Source: Didymodactylos carnosus
Taxonomy: Eukaryota > Rotifera > Eurotatoria > Philodinida > Philodinidae
DNA: 24,011 bases
Assembly: GCA_905250885.1 (NCBI GenBank)
Contig: CAJNOQ010002504.1
Coordinates: forward strand, 1 to 24,011
Direction: 5' to 3'
Positions 20,504 to 24,011 of the stretch are shown piece by piece. Position 1 is the first letter of the stretch; the number at the start of each line of letters is the position of its first letter. The notes beneath the pieces are model-generated. The model ran no database searches and had not been told where the DNA came from. It saw only the letters and a program-made list of their open reading frames with translations. A program made the translations under genes and the position numbers.

Positions 20504-20587
20504 ACGCAAGTCCATAGCGATCGCAGGCTGTTACACGACTTTTCGAGATCGCGGAGCAACAGTGGGATCGCACCACACATTCAGCGT
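20504..20587. repeat. Hairpin H4 of the island
   Basis: GCGATCGCAGGCTGTT at 20517-20532 faces AACAGTGGGATCGC at 20558-20571, that is GCGATC and CTGTT paired around a small internal loop. Outer ACGC at 20504-20507 faces GCGT at 20584-20587. Confidence 0.55.
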
Positions 20588-20731
20588 GTGTAAGTTGACT
20601 GTTGGCTTGAGTAGAGAAATATTGATCTATTTTGAAGTTACTGGTTAACAAGGATAAACAGAAAAAGAAACACTTACTATTCTCAGTTCATGTTGTATAA
20701 TATTAGATCATAACGACAGTTTTTTTTCCAG
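20588..20731. other. Spacer ending in a splice-acceptor-like tract
   Basis: Returns to AT-rich composition. Positions 20720-20731 read TTTTTTTTCCAG, a strong pyrimidine tract plus AG. Confidence 0.5.
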
Positions 20732-20808
20732 ATGGTGAAGAATCTAAGATAGCAGGAACAAATACAGTTGTTAGTTCGAAGAGAAATAATTTTCGAAAAA
20801 AAAAATAA
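20732..20808 (+). other. Possible terminal coding exon (weak)
   Basis: Immediately after the acceptor-like TTTTTTTTCCAG, one frame (starting at 20734) encodes 24 residues, GEESKIAGTNTVVSSKRNNF then RKKK, and stops at TAA 20806-20808. The composition (charged, then a basic C-terminus) is less skewed than typical AT-rich noise, and an AATAAA overlaps the stop. No partner exon could be identified and the peptide is too short to recognise. It may be chance. Confidence 0.12.
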
Positions 20809-22394
20809 AAAGGTTTACTAAAAATTTTCGTTTACAACAACGTATAAACAAAAACTTTATTTAGCTGAAATCCGACTATTAATAATGTTTCTATTCATCA
20901 TTCAGTAAAAGATCAGATGAAAGACACATGTTTTTTATTCATAAGTACGAAATTTTTATATCGTAAAATGTTAGAGCCATAAAAAAAGTCAAAACATCTT
21001 GCACTATTAATGACAAAAACTTATTTAACACAGTAGTAGTATATCTCTCATTTTGTTTTCTATGGACAGCTCAATTGAGAGTTTTAGAAAAGTTCGTTTG
21101 AATATACTTATGCTGATTTAGATCGAATTTTAGATTCTATTAACGATGAGAATTTGTTTATTTTATAGCAAACTGACCGCAATATCTTTTGGATTAATAA
21201 TCGAATTCACATCATTCTCTCTTATTCATAACTTTTTAAGTATAATCAACTGCGATTTTTACATGGTGAATTGTAAAAGTAGAACGACAAAAACAACCTA
21301 GCATACTCAAAACGAGAAGAAAAATAGCGGAAGCAAATAAGATTTGATCGCATATATTGGGACTATCATTGACCTAAATATTTGAATACTACTTGTCTGT
21401 CAAAATGTGACTGCAATATACTTAAAAGTAAAGTTTACAGAGAAATAAACAAAACATAAAATTAGTAAAAAGACTTACATGGATTATTCGTAGAGTAAAT
21501 TGTAATCATAGTTAATATCACACGCGAATGCAACAATAAAATTAGCTTTCATTCAAACTAACTGAACTAAGAGAACCGTCGAGTAACAAAGGAAAATAAC
21601 AAACTGCCAGAAATTTCGGAGAGAAACGAAAAGGAGAAAGAAATCAAAATATCTGTCAAACATCTTGATTTTTCTACATTAGATCCACATAATGGGCTTA
21701 GAACTTATTTTTGGAATTGATATTATACCGTGGATTTAACTCTTTTTCTAGTATAGCAATATTACGATATAAGAACGCAAAATGTTATCTCTGGTATTTC
21801 ACTTAGTGTTTTTGATTTAGATCTTAGATTAAACATGCGGTGACTATTTAACAGCGATTGAAATCATTTTTTTTCTTCTGTCTATGTATATGTATAAACA
21901 TAACATATTTATAAGAAGTCACGTTCGCACCCTTGTGTAAATCAAATGACGTTCATAGCACTATTTATTAATAAATGATTACATCTCTCTCGTTCTAACG
22001 ATGTTATGATTAAAACGGCATACATAAGTGTCATTAATAGAACATTTATAGTGCCACAGCATCACAAGGATTCTACTTTTTCAATACGATATGTGTCGAA
22101 AGAATCGTTAAGTTTTTTTTCAAACATGATATTATTTTCAAATCATTCGTTTACTACTTTTCTTCTCTATTATAATAGAAGAACAGCATGATACGAATGA
22201 CGTTCCGATCGATTATAGAGTTATTATCGATTTTGTTATGTAGACAATGGTGATCTAACAACCAGAACTATTTTCAGTTGATCTAAAATTAATAATCCAG
22301 TTAAAATACTGTCACTATGGTATAACTTAGTCTTTTCTCAAAGTTCATCGTTTCTTTTCACGTGAATTTATTCAAAAAGAGAGAAGACGTCGGT
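20809..22394. other. Gene-free AT-rich stretch, few simple repeats
   Basis: About 1.6 kb without a supported gene. The 61-codon plus frame at 22006-22191 is unrecognised. Compared with 7-16 kb, microsatellites are absent and word content is more varied, but I see no motif, RNA gene or repeat. Confidence 0.6.
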
Positions 22395-22771
22395 TTAAAT
22401 ATGCACGCCGTCAATTGAAGCGAAAGATAAAGCTTGAACAATTATACAAAGCCCTCCCTCATAGCTACACCACTTTCTTGAAAAATATGAGAAACCTAGT
22501 TTTCTGAAATCGCTCAGGACTAATTCGGAAACTGTAAACCACGTTAGATGAAGAGAAGTGAGAAGAATTGTGATCAATAGCTATCTTTCTTTTTGAACAA
22601 TGATCGATTTACTCTGAAAACACTCATAACTCTAGATCTCTTTATAACATAAAAACGGTTCGATATTTGTTGAGCTTTCATTCTTGATACTACTGCACCA
22701 GGACTATTACACCCACCGAATCTCATTTGAATTTTATTCCTCTTTCTACAATCGTTTTTCCAGAAATTCAC
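22395..22771 (-). other. Two small overlapping frames, not called as genes
   Basis: On the minus strand a 65-codon frame (22771-22574) and a 60-codon frame (22577-22395) overlap by the four bases ATGA in different phases. In a bacterium this would look like coupled genes. Here, in AT-rich repeat-laden DNA without ribosome-binding sites, it is better read as chance or as a broken frame. The first peptide (MNFWKNDCRKRNKIQMRFGG onward) is basic; neither matches a family I know. Confidence 0.15.
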
Positions 22772-23010
22772 TTAAAATTCTAACTTTCTGCTGTACAATA
22801 AATAATGTTTGACCTTAGATTTATGTTTATCATTCAAAACGCGTGATGTTTTTTAGCCCTTCAGTGCGCATCCACGAGTCACGATTTTCGTCTAATATAG
22901 ACTAGAATTTAATGATAGTTTAACCGAACTCGCACTGAATAACTTTTTATGTCTACTCAACCTTTCTGTGTGCTAATGAACTTATGAGGAAAAAAAGTTA
23001 TATCTGCTAT
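22772..23010. other. Gene-free spacer
   Basis: AT-rich with a CpG-containing patch near 22865-22890. A small palindrome GTCTA-ATA-TAGAC lies at about 22890-22903. Confidence 0.5.
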
Positions 23011-23049
23011 GGATAAATCAATAGTTTATCCGCGACGCATTTATGCGTC
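23011..23049. repeat. Two abutting perfect palindromes
   Basis: GGATAAA-TCAATAG-TTTATCC at 23011-23031 is separated by two bases from GACGCAT-TT-ATGCGTC at 23034-23049. Each has a perfect 7-base stem. The second is nearly loopless and contains two CpG. CGCAAAATCAACGCATAATC follows, repeating the GCGCA/CGCAT theme. Confidence 0.8.
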
Positions 23050-23550
23050 ATCTGGCGCAAAATCAACGCATAATCAACAAAAAAAAAATGCAATCATTAT
23101 CTTTTATGGCCTTTCTATAAATAGACATCGCACAACAAAAGCAACAGATTTTTGTCTCGAATTCAAAATTATTCTTTAAATTTGAATACATATAGTTTTC
23201 TTCCATTCAAACGGTAGAATAAGAAAAAAAGAAATTATTTTTGACAATAAAACAGAAAAAGGTTACTAAAAATCACAGTTACTGCATAGTAGTTGTATAC
23301 TACACATGCCCTGTCTTCAGAGACGACTAGTCTAAGCATCCAACCTCGACACACCATACATTGCGTGTTACATGTCACAGAATATGCGATATCGAATAGG
23401 AAATACCAAATACCAAAGCTTTAAGATCAAATTTCTCTTACAACATAGACATGGCGAAATTTCCGATCAAAATGGTCTTTTAATTTTTGCTACACAAATT
23501 ATTATCGTATTCTAATCTAAGTCTTCGACTCCACATATAGTCCCACACGG
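23050..23550. other. Gene-free, moderately complex sequence
   Basis: A small hairpin GCAT-A-GTAGT-TGTAT-ACTAC-AC-ATGC occurs near 23284-23310, and the palindrome GACTAGTC near 23325-23333. No gene or RNA family is recognised. The GTAGTTGTATAC word only superficially resembles let-7. Confidence 0.5.
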
Positions 23551-23762
23551 GTAGCAGTACCTTGTAGCAAACTACTAAGTGCGGACACAGTCGTCAACCA
23601 GAAATAACGACATCAACAATAGACATAAATGCTAATTTCTACTAGAAAACTCTACTAATTTCCTCTTTTCAGGCTATGTTAGGCTCGAATTCGCTAATTT
23701 TTCCGGTAGTTACAGTCGAGTAGTTACTGCTACTTTTGATCATTTTTCTAACTAGCCTGTTC
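23551..23762. repeat. Interleaved imperfect inverted repeats IR3
   Basis: GTAGCAGTA at 23551-23559 is the reverse complement of TACTGCTAC at 23725-23733. Separately, CAGGCTATGTTAG near 23671-23683 faces CTAACTAGCCTG near 23748-23760, pairing CAGGCTA and TTAG around a one-base difference. GTAGTTAC occurs twice in direct orientation near 23706 and 23720. The two inverted repeats overlap, so they cannot both form fully as one simple hairpin. Confidence 0.5.
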
Positions 23763-24011
23763 ACAAAAACTGAACAATTATATAGAGAAATTTAAAGGAC
23801 ATCTCTTATTCTGTTTGTATGCAGTAGAGAATATTCTAATTTCTCCACGATGAAAATGTCTCCAAGGCCAAAAATATTTAACGGCAATAGTCAGGAAGAC
23901 TCAGAGGAGTCTCGGAATCTATAGTACTAAGACGAGAATAAATGTTCAAATCCTGTCACAGTACATCGGTTTATGAAGACACCCGACTAGTGGCGTAAAA
24001 ATGTTAAGGTT
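23763..24011. other. Gene-free end of window
   Basis: No gene, repeat or RNA is visible. Contains a GAAGACTCAGAGGAGTCTCGG patch near 23896-23916 with GACTC/GAGTC symmetry (GACTC-AGAG-GAGTC), the same pentamers that flank the hairpins at 19.9-20.4 kb. Confidence 0.5.

Larger units (their letters stand above)
19887..20587. repeat. CpG-rich palindrome island of four imperfect hairpins
   Basis: A stretch of about 700 bases, compositionally unlike the rest of the window, dense in CpG and in TCGCG/CGCGA words. It contains four successive imperfect hairpins: H1 19887-19961, H2 19970-20106, H3 20305-20388 and H4 20504-20587. Three of the four carry GACTC/GAGTC (or ACTCTT/GGAGTC) at their ends, and CpG words such as GCGATC/GATCGC recur across them. 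A recurring direct word is visible as TCGCGAGTCTTA, TCGCGACAGGAGTCTC, TCGTGACGGGAGTCTTC and GCGAATGCAGGAGTTTT. Reading frames across it, such as the minus-strand 79-codon frame at 20412-20651, are not recognisable. It is probably a degenerate palindromic repeat array or a structured-RNA locus. Confidence 0.7.

Noticed and set aside
22395-22771. Two minus-strand frames overlapping by ATGA, as in coupled bacterial genes
   Set aside because: The setting is eukaryotic simple-repeat DNA without ribosome-binding sites or gene packing, and neither peptide is recognisable.
23281-23310. TAGTAGTTGTATAC word similar to let-7
   Set aside because: The seed does not match let-7 (GAGGTAG is absent), and the local hairpin is only about 9 bp with a tiny loop.
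1-24011. CRISPR array, rRNA or prokaryotic operon
   Set aside because: No regularly spaced direct repeats, no conserved rRNA words, and no long or tightly packed reading frames.

Overview
This 24 kb window looks like non-coding nuclear DNA from a eukaryote, most likely an invertebrate animal. By eye it is roughly 70-75% A+T. It is full of poly(A)/poly(T) runs and of AG, CT, TG and TA microsatellites, and every long reading frame is broken by stops. No open frame exceeds 121 codons, and none of the 60-121 codon frames resembles a protein I recognise. There is no sign of bacterial gene packing. CpG is not visibly depleted and is even concentrated in a few places, which argues against a heavily methylated vertebrate or plant genome. 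An AT-rich arthropod is a reasonable guess, but nothing in the sequence fixes the species. The window could be intergenic or lie inside a very long intron.

Layout. Positions 1-1828 are simple AT-rich DNA with a long (AG) tract and a 21-base exact direct repeat 720 bases apart. Positions 1829-3735 hold two near-identical copies (about 98% over about 165 bases) of a block, separated by 1.7 kb of unrelated sequence. Positions 3736-9277 are mostly simple sequence but contain a previously unmarked imperfect inverted repeat of about 330 bases, centred near 6405. From about 9.3 to 16.5 kb the DNA is dominated by microsatellites and homopolymers. From about 16.7 kb the sequence becomes more complex and microsatellites thin out.

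The most interesting part is 18.9-20.6 kb. It contains an inverted repeat of about 220 bases with a perfect 22-base core, then a CTCF-like core motif. After these comes a CpG-rich island of about 700 bases made of four successive imperfect hairpins, which share CpG-rich words built on TCGCG and GAGTC/GACTC. To the right are two abutting small palindromes at 23.0 kb and interleaved inverted repeats at 23.55-23.76 kb.

There is no supported protein-coding gene, so no pathway can be described. The recurring theme is foldback (palindromic) DNA at 150-330 base scale. The two simplest explanations are relics of palindromic non-autonomous DNA transposons, or loci transcribed into long hairpin RNAs. 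Sequence alone does not decide between them.
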